Below are positions 32,395 through 41,842 of a stretch of 64,000 nt of DNA, piece after piece. The notes below the pieces were generated by a model that did no database searches, was not told where the DNA came from, and was given only the letters and a program-made list of their open reading frames with translations. Every line of letters starts with the position of its first letter. Position 1 is the stretch's first letter. The stretch is from Desulfitobacterium_A sp034927245 (GTDB taxonomy: Bacteria > Bacillota > Desulfitobacteriia > Desulfitobacteriales > Desulfitobacteriaceae): assembly GCF_034927245.1 (NCBI RefSeq), contig NZ_JAYFQK010000008.1:82037-146036 (forward strand). Reading direction: 5' to 3'. Position numbers and translations under genes: made by a program.

Positions 32395-34575
32395 ATGTCC
32401 ATGGAGCAAATTTATGAAGATGCGATAAAAGACCCATCACAAGAACCTAAAAAACTTTTACGTAAAGCCTATGACGGTACGATTACAGCCATGACTTATG
32501 CTGAAATTCTTCTTAACCGCGCGATTAAGGACTACGGCAAAGACCAAGTTATCAGCTATCCTGACACAGCGTATTACTTACCTGTTATTACCTGTTTGTC
32601 CGGAGAAAAAGTAACGACCTTAAATCAACTGGTTCCCATCCTCAATCGAATGAGAAATCAAGTAAAAAGTGGCCTAACCTTCGAAAATGCACGTCTTTGG
32701 GGGGAATCGGTGCTCTATGCAGCCGAGATAATCGAGGTGCTGCATTATTTACGCCAAGATGAGCCTAAGGTTGAGCCTTGGACTGGGTTCTTAGGTGATC
32801 CTGTTGTGCGTAAATATGGTATCAAGATGGTGGACTGGACAATTCCGGGTGAAGCAGTTATCCTTGGCCGGGCCAAAGATTCCAAAGCTGCCAAGAAGCT
32901 TGTTGATAACCTTATGGGAAAAGGATTTATGCTTTTCCTTTGCGATGAAATCATTGAACAGCTGCTTGAAGAAAATGCTAAGCTCGGAATCGATTATATT
33001 GCATTTCCCTTAGGTAATTTCACATCGGTAATTCATGCTGTCAACTATGCTTTCCGTGCTGGACTTGCATTCGGCGGTATTCCCGCAGGTGAGAGAGAGC
33101 GGCATCGTGATTATCAACGCCGACGTGTTCGGGCATTTGTTCTCCATCTGGGCGAATTAGATGATGTCAAAGTGGCTGCGGAAATGGGTGCGATCTTTAT
33201 GGGCTTTCCCATTCTTACGGATCAAGAACTGGGAGCTGATATGCAAATTCCCGATTGGTATATTTCCGAACCGGATTATGAAAAAATTGTGCCACTCGCT
33301 TTAGAAGTACGCGGTATTAAGCTTACCAATATTGAAGTTCCGATTCCCGTTAATTTTGGCCCCGCGTTTGAAGGGGAAACCATTCGTAAAGGCGATACCT
33401 ATGTTGAGTTTGGCGGCGGTAAGACAACAGGTTTTGAGCTTGTACGCATGGTTGGTCAAGATGAAGTTGAGGATGGTAAAATCACGGTTATTGGTCCTGA
33501 AATTGACACGGTACCTGAAGGAACTCGTTTGCCCCTCGGTATAATGGTCGATATCTATGGCCGGAAGATGCAGGAAGATTTTGAGGGCGTTCTTGAGCGC
33601 CGGATTCACTACTTTACAAACTACGGTGAAGGAATTTGGCACGTTGCCCAACGGGATCTTTGTTGGGTTCGTATCTCCAAGGATGCACGGGCAAAGGGCT
33701 TTTTAATGAAGCATATTGGAGAGCTGCTGTTGGCTAAATTCAAGCAAGAATTCCCTGCGATTGTAGATAGGGTTCAAATCACGATCATGACTGATCAAGA
33801 AGCTGTTGATAAGAACATTGTTAAGGCAAGGGAACGCTACCGAGCTCGCGATGCTCGGTTAAAGAGCCTAACCGATGAAAGCGTTGATACTTTTTATTCC
33901 TGTCTTCTTTGTCAGTCCTTTGCGCCGAATCATGTGTGTATTACAACCCCGGAACGGGTTGGCCTTTGTGGAGCGGTAAGTTGGCTTGATGCCAAGGCAG
34001 CTTATGAAATCACACCGACCGGTCCCAACCAACCGATCCCCAAGGGTCCAGCAATTGATGAAGTTAGGGGAATGTGGCAAAGCTGTAATGATTACTTGCG
34101 TCCGGCTTCTAACAATACGTTAGAGGAAGTCAATCTCTATACTCTAATGGATAAACCTATGACTTCCTGCGGATGCTTTGAAGCGATTATGGCAATTGTA
34201 CCTGAGGTCAACGGTCTTATGATCACTACACGTGAACATAGTGGTATGACTCCTTGCGGAATGACATTCTCAACTTTGGCAGGTACTGTTGGCGGTGGTT
34301 TGCAAACCCCGGGTTTCATGGGTATCGGGCGTTCGTATATTGTCAGCCGGAAGTTCATACCTGCCGATGGAGGAATAGCCCGAATTGTTTGGATGCCTAA
34401 AGAACTTAAGGAGTTCCTGCGTGAAGACTTTGTACAGCGTTCCATAGAGGAAGGACTTGGCGAAGATTTCATCGATAAAATTGCCGATGAAACCATTGGG
34501 ACAAGTGTAGAAGAAATTATGCCTTTCCTTGAGGAAAACGGTCATCCATGTTACACGCTTGATCCTTTAATGTAG
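32395..34575 (+). CDS. acsB: Acetyl-CoA synthase (CODH/ACS alpha subunit)
   Basis: 726 aa from ATG 32395, chosen because GGAAAGGAGGAG lies just upstream. It joins CO, a methyl group and CoA into acetyl-CoA at the A-cluster. Cys503, 506, 515 and 525 (CLLC...C...C) bind the 4Fe-4S unit and Cys592/594 (SCGC) bind the distal nickel. All six are spaced as in the Moorella enzyme, with a constant offset of three residues. The N-terminal domain that docks to CODH is complete, so it is the long bacterial form. Confidence 0.96.
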   Translation: MSMEQIYEDAIKDPSQEPKKLLRKAYDGTITAMTYAEILLNRAIKDYGKDQVISYPDTAYYLPVITCLSGEKVTTLNQLVPILNRMRNQVKSGLTFENARLWGESVLYAAEIIEVLHYLRQDEPKVEPWTGFLGDPVVRKYGIKMVDWTIPGEAVILGRAKDSKAAKKLVDNLMGKGFMLFLCDEIIEQLLEENAKLGIDYIAFPLGNFTSVIHAVNYAFRAGLAFGGIPAGERERHRDYQRRRVRAFVLHLGELDDVKVAAEMGAIFMGFPILTDQELGADMQIPDWYISEPDYEKIVPLALEVRGIKLTNIEVPIPVNFGPAFEGETIRKGDTYVEFGGGKTTGFELVRMVGQDEVEDGKITVIGPEIDTVPEGTRLPLGIMVDIYGRKMQEDFEGVLERRIHYFTNYGEGIWHVAQRDLCWVRISKDARAKGFLMKHIGELLLAKFKQEFPAIVDRVQITIMTDQEAVDKNIVKARERYRARDARLKSLTDESVDTFYSCLLCQSFAPNHVCITTPERVGLCGAVSWLDAKAAYEITPTGPNQPIPKGPAIDEVRGMWQSCNDYLRPASNNTLEEVNLYTLMDKPMTSCGCFEAIMAIVPEVNGLMITTREHSGMTPCGMTFSTLAGTVGGGLQTPGFMGIGRSYIVSRKFIPADGGIARIVWMPKELKEFLREDFVQRSIEEGLGEDFIDKIADETIGTSVEEIMPFLEENGHPCYTLDPLM

Positions 34576-34624
34576 AGATTCTTATCATTTACCTCTAGCT
34601 TGAATTGTATTTTGCGGATTTTTC

Positions 34625-34659
34625 CCCACTGCTTTCATAAGTCACATGAAAGCAGTGGG
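34625..34659 (+). other. 13-bp perfect stem-loop between acsB and acsC
   Basis: CCCACTGCTTTCA (34625-34637) and TGAAAGCAGTGGG (34647-34659) around a 9-nt loop. No T run follows, so it is not a standard terminator. It may stabilise or process the upstream mRNA and tune subunit ratios. Confidence 0.75.
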
Positions 34660-34692
34660 TATATCAAAAAAGAAGAAAGGGGTAACCGTCAC

Positions 34693-36021
34693 ATGGGATT
34701 AACCGGACTTGAAATCTATAAACAGCTCCCCAAAAAAAACTGTGGAGAATGCGGAACTCCAACTTGTCTTGCTTTTGCAATGGCCTTAGCCTCTGGTAAA
34801 GGTTCGTTAGAGGCGTGCCCATATGTAACTGATGATGCCCGCGAAAATTTAGCTTCGGCTTCTGCTCCGCCGATTAAAGCCATTAAATTCGGAAATGAAT
34901 CTGTTATTGGAGATGAAACGGTTTTATTTCGTCATGATAAAACCTTCTATCATCCTACCACCTTATTGATCCAAGTTTCGGATATGCTCGATGATTCCGA
35001 AATTGAGGCTAAAATCGAAGAAATTGAAGGATTAGAGTTTGACAGGGTAGGCCTACATTATAGTGTGGATGGAATTGCCATTGTGAATGAATCCGGTGAT
35101 CCTGACCGCTTTAGTAAAGTCGTGGAAAAAGTTGCTTCAGCTACCCAGCGTTCCTTGTTGATTCTTAGTGAAAATCCGGATGCTTTGAAAGCGGCGGTTC
35201 CCGGAATTGCTTCGCGAAAACCATTAATCGGTTCAGCAACGTTATCAAACTATGAGGTTGTAGTAAATTTTGCAAAAGAACAAAATGTTCCTGTAATCCT
35301 TAAAGCGGATGGATTGGAAGCTTTAAACGAACTCGTTGAAAGTGCTCAAAAACTAGGCTATAAAGAATTTGTTCTTGATGCGGGTTCTCGTAGTACCTAC
35401 GAAACCTTAGCTAACTTAACCCATCTTCGCCGTTTAGCGATTAAAAAGAAATACCGCCCGTTCGGTTATCCGGTAATTGCTTTTACGGCTAAGAACGAAC
35501 CCCTGGATGAGATTGCTGAAGCCTCAGTTTATGTAGCCAAATATGCAAGTGCTGTTGTCTTAAAAACGTCTGGTAAAGCACATATCCTTCCGCTTATGGC
35601 GCTCCGCCAAAATCTTTATACTGATCCACAGAAACCTATTCAAGTCGAACCGACGCTACACGCCGTTGGGGATGTCAATGAAAATTCTCCTGTTTATGTC
35701 ACGACCAACTTCTCGTTAACTTACTACAGTGTTGAGGGTGAAGTAGAATCCAGTAAAATTCCTAGTTACATCCTTCCTATTGATACGGACGGAACTTCTG
35801 TTCTCACAGCTTACGCTGCAGGAAAATTCGAACCGGAAAAGATTGCAGATGCTTTAGCATCAAGCGGTGTCGCTGAGAAAGTTAATCACCGAAATTTGAT
35901 CATTCCCGGAGCGGTAGCCGTAATTTCCGGAAAATTACAAGAAAAATCAAGCTGGAAAGTTTTTGTCGGGCCTCGCGAGTCCAGCGGTATTATTTCCTTT
36001 GTTAAAGCCCTGCAAGATTGA
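34693..36021 (+). CDS. acsC: Corrinoid iron-sulfur protein large subunit
   Basis: 442 aa from ATG 34693 (the open frame to 34600 runs through the hairpin). The N-terminal CGECGTPTCLAFAMALASGKGSLEAC gives the C-x2-C-x4-C-x16-C 4Fe-4S motif, next comes the TIM barrel (VLILKADGLEAL-type strands), and the C-terminal domain (GTSVLTAYAAGKFEPEKIADAL) binds the corrinoid with AcsD. It carries the methyl group from AcsE to AcsB. Confidence 0.95.
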   Translation: MGLTGLEIYKQLPKKNCGECGTPTCLAFAMALASGKGSLEACPYVTDDARENLASASAPPIKAIKFGNESVIGDETVLFRHDKTFYHPTTLLIQVSDMLDDSEIEAKIEEIEGLEFDRVGLHYSVDGIAIVNESGDPDRFSKVVEKVASATQRSLLILSENPDALKAAVPGIASRKPLIGSATLSNYEVVVNFAKEQNVPVILKADGLEALNELVESAQKLGYKEFVLDAGSRSTYETLANLTHLRRLAIKKKYRPFGYPVIAFTAKNEPLDEIAEASVYVAKYASAVVLKTSGKAHILPLMALRQNLYTDPQKPIQVEPTLHAVGDVNENSPVYVTTNFSLTYYSVEGEVESSKIPSYILPIDTDGTSVLTAYAAGKFEPEKIADALASSGVAEKVNHRNLIIPGAVAVISGKLQEKSSWKVFVGPRESSGIISFVKALQD

Positions 36022-36086
36022 TCGGGGATCATTAAAGAAAGCAGCTTAAACTGCATTAGAGGGTTAGAAACGGGGGAGGGACAGTA

Positions 36087-37997
36087 ATGGCTCAATATCA
36101 AGTTACGTTTATGCCGGAGAAAAAAGTCATTGAAATTGAGGCGGGAACTTCCCTGATCAAGGCGGCTTCAAAAGCCGGAATATTTATTAAATCGGGCTGT
36201 GGCGGTGCGGGGACATGCGGGGCTTGTAAGGTTAAGGTTATTTCTGGGGAAGTTAAAATGATGGGAACAGGAAATCTGAACCCAGAGCAAATCGCTCAAG
36301 GAGTAAGACTAGCTTGTCAGTCCTTGGTGCAAGGTGATTTAACAGTCGAGGTACCCCCGGAATCGCGCATCCGGGAACATCAGGTACTTATGGAAGATCT
36401 AAAAAAGGGAATTCTGCAGGAATCCTCAGGTGATCTCTTGGAAAAGTATGGACATCAGCCGTTAGCCGGTAAAATCAGAGTTCAACTTTCCGAACCGACT
36501 TTAACAGACAATGCAAGTGATTGGGCGAGATTATCTGTCGAACTTAAACGGAACCTTCCTTATGAAAAAAATATTGAAATCCCCTTATCTGTCTTGCGCG
36601 ATTTGCCCGAAACCCTTCGTCAGGCAAATTGGGATGTTTCCATTATATTCAACGATTTAGATGACAAGTATGCGATAGCTCGCATCGAACCGGGGAATGA
36701 TCGTCCACCGTATGGCTTAGCCATCGATATCGGCACAACAACAGTTGTTGTTTACCTTGTTAATCTCCAAACGGGTGAAGTTGAAGATAAACAGGGAACC
36801 TACAATAAACAAGCCAAATTCGGAGATGATGTAATTTCCAGGATTGTTTACGCGATTGAAACCCCCGAAAGTCTGACAGAGATTCACCAAGCAGTAATTG
36901 ACACTATTAATGAATTAACGGACAAACTGCTTGTGCGGAAAAGCCTAGTGCAGACCGACCTTACAGCAGCGGTTGTAGCCGCGAATACGACAATGACTCA
37001 ACTGTTTTTAGGAGTTAACCCTCGCTATCTTCGTCTCGAACCATATATCCCTACAGTAAGTATTACCCCCTCTGTTCCGGCACGGGAGCTCGGTTTGCAT
37101 ATCCTGCCTGAAGCCTTAGTTCATTCCTACCCGTCGGTTGCAAGCTATGTGGGCGGAGATATCGTCTCAGGGGCTCTCATTACGGACATGGCGAATGAAG
37201 AAGAGATTACTCTCTTAATCGACATTGGTACGAACGGCGAGATTGTCCTTGGTAATCAAGACTGGCTTGTTTCTTGTGCTTGTTCGGCAGGCCCATGTTT
37301 TGAAGGCGGTGGGATAAATTTTGGAATGCGTGCTATGCCGGGCGCAATCGAGCGAGTAAAAATTGATCCTAAGACATTGGATGTAGATCTGAACGTTATA
37401 GGGCGAATTCCCCCCGTCGGCATATGTGGTTCCGGACTTGTAGATTGTTTGGCTAAGATGCGAATTGCGGGAATCATCGATCGAGCCGGGAATTATCAGC
37501 TTGAGCATCCATCTCATTCAGCGCGTTTACGTCAAACATCAGATGAAAAGGAATTTGTTCTTGCCTGGGCACATCAATCCGGTGGGGATAAAGATGTTGT
37601 CATCACGGAAAACGATATTAAGAATCTGATTAGGGCTAAAGGTGCCATTTATGCGGGTATTCGCTCTTTACTGCAAATGGTGGCAATGGATATTGATATG
37701 ATTGAAAGAATTAAAATTGCCGGTGGTTTTGGCAATTATCTCAATGTCCCTGACTCCGTAGAAATTGGTTTGCTTCCTGACCTTCCGGCAGAAAAATATG
37801 AGTTTATTGGCAATTCTTCGGTAAAAGGAGCCTGCTTGGCTTTATTATCTCAAAAAGCATGGCGGGAAGCGGCTGAGTTAGCACGAAAAATAACGTATGT
37901 AGAGCTTTCCGTTGGGACTACTTTCATGGATGAGTTTGTATCCGCTCTTTTCTTACCTCATACAGATTTATCCTTATTCCCTTCGGTGGAAGGATAA
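36087..37997 (+). CDS. acsV: Reductive activator of corrinoid protein (RACo / AcsV)
   Basis: 636 aa. The N-terminal plant-type 2Fe-2S domain has CGGAGTCGACK with a later Cys in ACQSLV. After a linker, an ASKHA ATPase fold carries the phosphate motif AIDIGTTTVVVYLV and later LLIDIGTNGEIVLGN, and C-terminal GGFGNYL. It reduces inactive Co(II) CFeSP back to Co(I) using ATP. Position between acsC and acsD fits its role. Confidence 0.93.
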   Translation: MAQYQVTFMPEKKVIEIEAGTSLIKAASKAGIFIKSGCGGAGTCGACKVKVISGEVKMMGTGNLNPEQIAQGVRLACQSLVQGDLTVEVPPESRIREHQVLMEDLKKGILQESSGDLLEKYGHQPLAGKIRVQLSEPTLTDNASDWARLSVELKRNLPYEKNIEIPLSVLRDLPETLRQANWDVSIIFNDLDDKYAIARIEPGNDRPPYGLAIDIGTTTVVVYLVNLQTGEVEDKQGTYNKQAKFGDDVISRIVYAIETPESLTEIHQAVIDTINELTDKLLVRKSLVQTDLTAAVVAANTTMTQLFLGVNPRYLRLEPYIPTVSITPSVPARELGLHILPEALVHSYPSVASYVGGDIVSGALITDMANEEEITLLIDIGTNGEIVLGNQDWLVSCACSAGPCFEGGGINFGMRAMPGAIERVKIDPKTLDVDLNVIGRIPPVGICGSGLVDCLAKMRIAGIIDRAGNYQLEHPSHSARLRQTSDEKEFVLAWAHQSGGDKDVVITENDIKNLIRAKGAIYAGIRSLLQMVAMDIDMIERIKIAGGFGNYLNVPDSVEIGLLPDLPAEKYEFIGNSSVKGACLALLSQKAWREAAELARKITYVELSVGTTFMDEFVSALFLPHTDLSLFPSVEG

Positions 37998-38038
37998 CAG
38001 ATCTCTAAAATATTCAATAAGCTTGGAGGGACACGAAT

Positions 38039-38794
38039 ATGGCAAAATATGTAGCTGTTGCAGGAAAAGGCGGGGTAGGAAAAACAACGTTTACAGCACT
38101 CTTGCTTAGACAAATTGTAAAAAATAATAATATTTCAGTGTTGGCTGTAGACGCAGACCCAAATGCAAACCTCAATGAAGCCCTAGGGCTTGAGGTAACT
38201 GCAACAATTTCCGAGCTTTTAGAAGAAACGAAAAATCCAAAGGCAATTCCTGTAGGTATGCCGAAAGATGTGTTTGTTGAATATAGACTTCAACAAACTC
38301 TTGTTGAATCCGAGGATATTGATCTCTTAGTCATGGGCGGACCACAAGGGCCGGGTTGTTACTGTTATCCTAATGATCTTCTCCGTAAATATCTAGAGAA
38401 CCTGGGAAGTAACTATGACCTGATTGCGGTTGATACCGAAGCCGGATTAGAGCATATCAGCCGTCGAACAATTCCTCATGTGGATACAATGTTTGTCATC
38501 AGTGATTCCTCCGCACGCGGAATTCGCTCCGCAGGACGCGTTAATGATTTAATCAAAGGTTTGCATTCTGCGGTAGGGGAAGTTTATCTAGTGGTAACCA
38601 AGACTACGGATAACGATATAAATTCGTTGTCTGAAGAAATTGAGAAAACCGGACTTAAGCTAATCGGCGAAATTCCGCTCGATCCGCTGGTGTCGGAACT
38701 CGATCTGGCGGGTAAACCACTTTACACTCTTCCCGATGAATCGAAGGCGGTCCAGGCCGTAAAAAAAATACTTGAACGAACCCAAATCTTCTAA
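38039..38794 (+). CDS. CooC/AcsF-like nickel-insertion ATPase (second copy)
   Basis: 251 aa. KGGVGKTTFTALL signature P-loop, VDADPNANLNEALG, a C-Y-C metal site (GPGCYCYPNDLL), and DTEAGLEHISRRT. Paralogue of the first CooC in this operon. In acetogens one such protein matures CODH and another (AcsF) is linked to ACS; the position here between acsV and acsD leaves the assignment open. Clear ribosome site GGAGGG. Confidence 0.88.
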   Translation: MAKYVAVAGKGGVGKTTFTALLLRQIVKNNNISVLAVDADPNANLNEALGLEVTATISELLEETKNPKAIPVGMPKDVFVEYRLQQTLVESEDIDLLVMGGPQGPGCYCYPNDLLRKYLENLGSNYDLIAVDTEAGLEHISRRTIPHVDTMFVISDSSARGIRSAGRVNDLIKGLHSAVGEVYLVVTKTTDNDINSLSEEIEKTGLKLIGEIPLDPLVSELDLAGKPLYTLPDESKAVQAVKKILERTQIF

Positions 38795-38851
38795 TATTAC
38801 TCTTATTTTCATAACTCCGAAATCAAAAAGGCTAGAGAGGAGAGAAATACC

Positions 38852-39820
38852 ATGCCCGTAGCACTCGTTAAAGAAAAATATCAGAGTAAAGTAGGTCAAG
38901 TTGTCCTCGGTGCTACTTCAGATCAAGGAGGCACCCGCACGAAGGTAATTACTGCCGGGGGAGACAGTGCTTTGCCTTTTCTCCACTTTGAAGGCAAGAT
39001 GGAAAATCGACCTGTAATTGCGATGGAGGTAAATGATATTGTTCCACCCTGGAGTGATGTCATTAAGGACCAGTTTGGAGATGTTTTAGATAACCCGGTC
39101 GCTTGGGCGAAAAAATGTGTTGAAGAATATAATGCGGACATGATCTATTTAAAATTGATTGGTGCCAGTCCGGATGGCGAAAATAAAAGTTCTGAGGACT
39201 GTGCCCGTATTGTCAAAGACGTTCTTGGCGCTGTGGGAGTGCCTCTGGTAGTAGTAGGTTGTGAAGATGCCGAAAAAGACAATGAGGTTATGGCAGCTGT
39301 TGCTGAAGCGGCAGCGGGCGAAAATCTCTTGATCGGTCTAGCTGAGCAAGATAATTACAAATCTATTACCGCCGCTGCCATGGTACACAAGCACAATGTT
39401 ATCGCACGTTCCCCGCTGGATATCAACATTTGTAAACAATTAAACATTCTGATCAGCGAAATGGGATTACCGCTTGAGCGCATCGTTATTGACCCAATGA
39501 TTGGCGGCTTAGGCTATGGTATTGAATATGCTTATTCGATTATGGAACGTGCGCGTTTAGGTGCTCTTGCTAATGATAAAATGCTTTCCATGCCCATGAT
39601 TTGTACTGTAGGTTATGAGGCGAATCGGGCAAAAGAAGCAAATGCTCCTGATGATGAATTTCCGGGTTGGGGAGAACTCCATGACCGGGCAATCCTTTGG
39701 GAAACCTTAACAGCAACGGCCCTTCTTCAAGCCGGTGCAAGTATTCTTCTTATGCGTAATCCAGCGGCGGTGCGTCTTGTCCAACAAAATATCGCGGATC
39801 TTATGGAAGCAAATGTTTAA
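38852..39820 (+). CDS. acsD: Corrinoid iron-sulfur protein small subunit
   Basis: 322-aa TIM-barrel protein, the delta subunit that forms the CFeSP heterodimer with AcsC and shelters the corrinoid. Landmarks: LPFLHFEGKMENRPVIAMEV, ADMIYLKLIGASPDGENKS, LVVVGCEDAEKDNEV, IDPMIGGLGYGIEYAYSIMER and a C-terminal LLQAGASILLMRNP. Length and order (before acsE) are normal. Confidence 0.95.
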   Translation: MPVALVKEKYQSKVGQVVLGATSDQGGTRTKVITAGGDSALPFLHFEGKMENRPVIAMEVNDIVPPWSDVIKDQFGDVLDNPVAWAKKCVEEYNADMIYLKLIGASPDGENKSSEDCARIVKDVLGAVGVPLVVVGCEDAEKDNEVMAAVAEAAAGENLLIGLAEQDNYKSITAAAMVHKHNVIARSPLDINICKQLNILISEMGLPLERIVIDPMIGGLGYGIEYAYSIMERARLGALANDKMLSMPMICTVGYEANRAKEANAPDDEFPGWGELHDRAILWETLTATALLQAGASILLMRNPAAVRLVQQNIADLMEANV

Positions 39821-39864
39821 GACTTAATCGAGCATCAATTTGACCATAATGAAAGGGTGTGTTT

Positions 39865-40662
39865 TTGTTGATCATTATCGGTGAGCGGATTAATGGAATG
39901 TTTAAAGACATCGGGGACGGCCTTCGTAATAAAGATCCTAAACCCATTCAAGAGTGGGCATTAAAACAACAAGAGGGCGGTGCCCATTATCTTGATGTTA
40001 ACTCCGGCCCAGCTGTTCCCACGGAAGAGAGGCCGCAAGCTTATGAATGGATGGTTAAAGTTATCCAAGAAGTTTCCGATTTACCCCTATGTTTAGACTC
40101 CACCAATTATGATGCAATTGAAGCTGGGCTAAAACTTTGTAAACGTCCTGCATTGATTAATTCAGTTCCCGCAGAACGCCCAAAAATTGAGAGGGTATTT
40201 CCGATGGCAGTACAATATAATGCTTCACTTATTGGACTAACGATGGATAAAAAGGGGATTCCGAAAGATTCTGATAACCGTTTAGCGTTTGCAATGGAGC
40301 TTGTTGCTTCTGCGGATGAGTTTGGTTTGCCCATGGAGGATCTGTACATTGATCCCTTAATTCTGCCTGTTAATGTTGCTCAAGAGCATGCACCTGAAGT
40401 TCTTAAATCGCTTCAAATGATTAAAACCTTAGCTAATCCGGCACCTCGTACCGTTTTGGGCCTTTCTAATGTTTCTCAAAAGTCTCCTGACCGTCATTTA
40501 ATCAATCGGACCTATATGGCTATGGCAATGGCCTGTGGACTTGATGCCGCTATCATGGATGCCAACGATGATGATCTTGTTGATGTTGCAGCGACTGCTG
40601 AAATTTTGTTAAACCATAGTATTTATGCTGATTCATATCTTAAAGTATTCCGCCAACGTTAG
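39865..40662 (+). CDS. acsE: Methyl-H4folate:CFeSP methyltransferase
   Basis: About 265-aa pterin-binding TIM barrel that moves the methyl group from methyl-tetrahydrofolate to the corrinoid cobalt. IIGERINGMFKDIGDGL, GAHYLDVNSGP, CLDSTNYDAIEAGL, NSVPAE and TVLGLSNVSQKSPDR are the family signatures. TTG 39865 is preferred (GAAAGGG 7 nt upstream); GTG 39859 is too close to it. Last gene of the operon, followed by a strong terminator. Confidence 0.93.
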   Translation: MLIIIGERINGMFKDIGDGLRNKDPKPIQEWALKQQEGGAHYLDVNSGPAVPTEERPQAYEWMVKVIQEVSDLPLCLDSTNYDAIEAGLKLCKRPALINSVPAERPKIERVFPMAVQYNASLIGLTMDKKGIPKDSDNRLAFAMELVASADEFGLPMEDLYIDPLILPVNVAQEHAPEVLKSLQMIKTLANPAPRTVLGLSNVSQKSPDRHLINRTYMAMAMACGLDAAIMDANDDDLVDVAATAEILLNHSIYADSYLKVFRQR

Positions 40663-40705
40663 GTTCTCAAAATTAAATACTTATACGAAATACAGTTATC
40701 CGTAA

Positions 40706-40750
40706 TAGAAAAATACTTACTCGTAAGGGGTAAGTATTTTTCTATTTTTT
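40706..40750 (+). terminator. Terminator of the acs operon
   Basis: Perfect 15-bp stem (40706-40720 with 40730-40744) and then TTTTTT. Confidence 0.93.
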
Positions 40751-40821
40751 ATGGATTTATCATACAATGCTCGAAAAACGCATAGCTATCAAAGCAGAAA
40801 AGAAAGCGGAGGTGGACAAAC

Positions 40822-41763
40822 ATGGAGACATTTTATAAGGAAAATTCAGATGTTCAAGAGTGGGTAGACATATTGATTGAAAAGCTTTTTACCGTAAGTT
40901 TACTTAGTGGTCCGGAAGCTGATTCAGAGTTTTATAGGGGAAGGCAGGCAGCAGGGAAAATATCAAGCATTCTTCAAAGTATCACTAATTTGCCGGAAGA
41001 TATTTTAAAGGATGGGATTCGTCAGCTAATTGAACAGCGGCTTCCCGATACGCGAGTAATTGAAAATTTCCCGCAATTTTATAGTCTGATGGAGGAAATG
41101 ATCAATACAAAACCTCTAATCACAGAAGAAGAAAGAAATGAGGATGTGGCAGTCAAAGTTTTTGGAATAATAAATCCATCGGTTCACCAATTGCCTTCAA
41201 CGCTTTTTAATGACTCTTCTATTTCCCCTGTTCATGGGTTAGAACAAGATCGAAAACCCGAACAAGAAATTGAAGAGGATATTGAACTAATTGAACCAAT
41301 TGAACAAAATACAGGGGACATAGAACCAATTTTAGGGGAAGATTTAGAACAAGTCGTAAGAGAGGATTTGGAACCCGGATCAGCCCAAGAAAAGGAACAG
41401 ATTTTACCGATTCTCAATGAGGAGATTCCGACTCAAAACAAGAGGGAACCTCTTAACCCGATTCCCAGCGGAGCGGAACAATTAGTAAAGGTTCTTAAAC
41501 AGTTTTTCCCTGATGATCAACTTCTTTGGAACAAAAAGATAGATGATTATTTAATATTTGCTCAAATTAAAAACCTAGCGGTTCTTATTCCTAATAATTC
41601 CTCGGAATCCGAAAAAATGAAAAAACGGCTAGAAAAACAAGGTTTAAATGTTCTGATCTGCCACGAAGATGATTTAGCCTATCCAAGACGATTGGAACGA
41701 TTCGTTCGTCAAACCTTACGCCATACACTTTCTTCTAATACTTCTTCATCGTTTTTAAGTTAA
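40822..41763 (+). CDS. Hypothetical acidic protein upstream of DegS/DegU pair
   Basis: 313 aa. An N-terminal helical domain (~1-105) precedes a very acidic, Pro/Gln-rich linker (residues ~145-205, repeated I-E-P-I and E-D-L-E). A basic C-terminal domain follows (KVLKQFFPDDQLLWNKKIDDYLIFAQIKNLAVLIP...), which looks like a nuclease- or restriction-type alpha/beta fold but cannot be named. No signal peptide. GCGGAGGTGG precedes the ATG. Its position 79 bases before the kinase gene suggests a link to that signalling system. Confidence 0.6.
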   Translation: METFYKENSDVQEWVDILIEKLFTVSLLSGPEADSEFYRGRQAAGKISSILQSITNLPEDILKDGIRQLIEQRLPDTRVIENFPQFYSLMEEMINTKPLITEEERNEDVAVKVFGIINPSVHQLPSTLFNDSSISPVHGLEQDRKPEQEIEEDIELIEPIEQNTGDIEPILGEDLEQVVREDLEPGSAQEKEQILPILNEEIPTQNKREPLNPIPSGAEQLVKVLKQFFPDDQLLWNKKIDDYLIFAQIKNLAVLIPNNSSESEKMKKRLEKQGLNVLICHEDDLAYPRRLERFVRQTLRHTLSSNTSSSFLS

Positions 41764-41842
41764 ATGGTAGGAATCCTCAATTTACTGTCGAATATTATAA
41801 TTTATATAATTATAAAAACAAACCTGAAATGAGGGTTCAACA

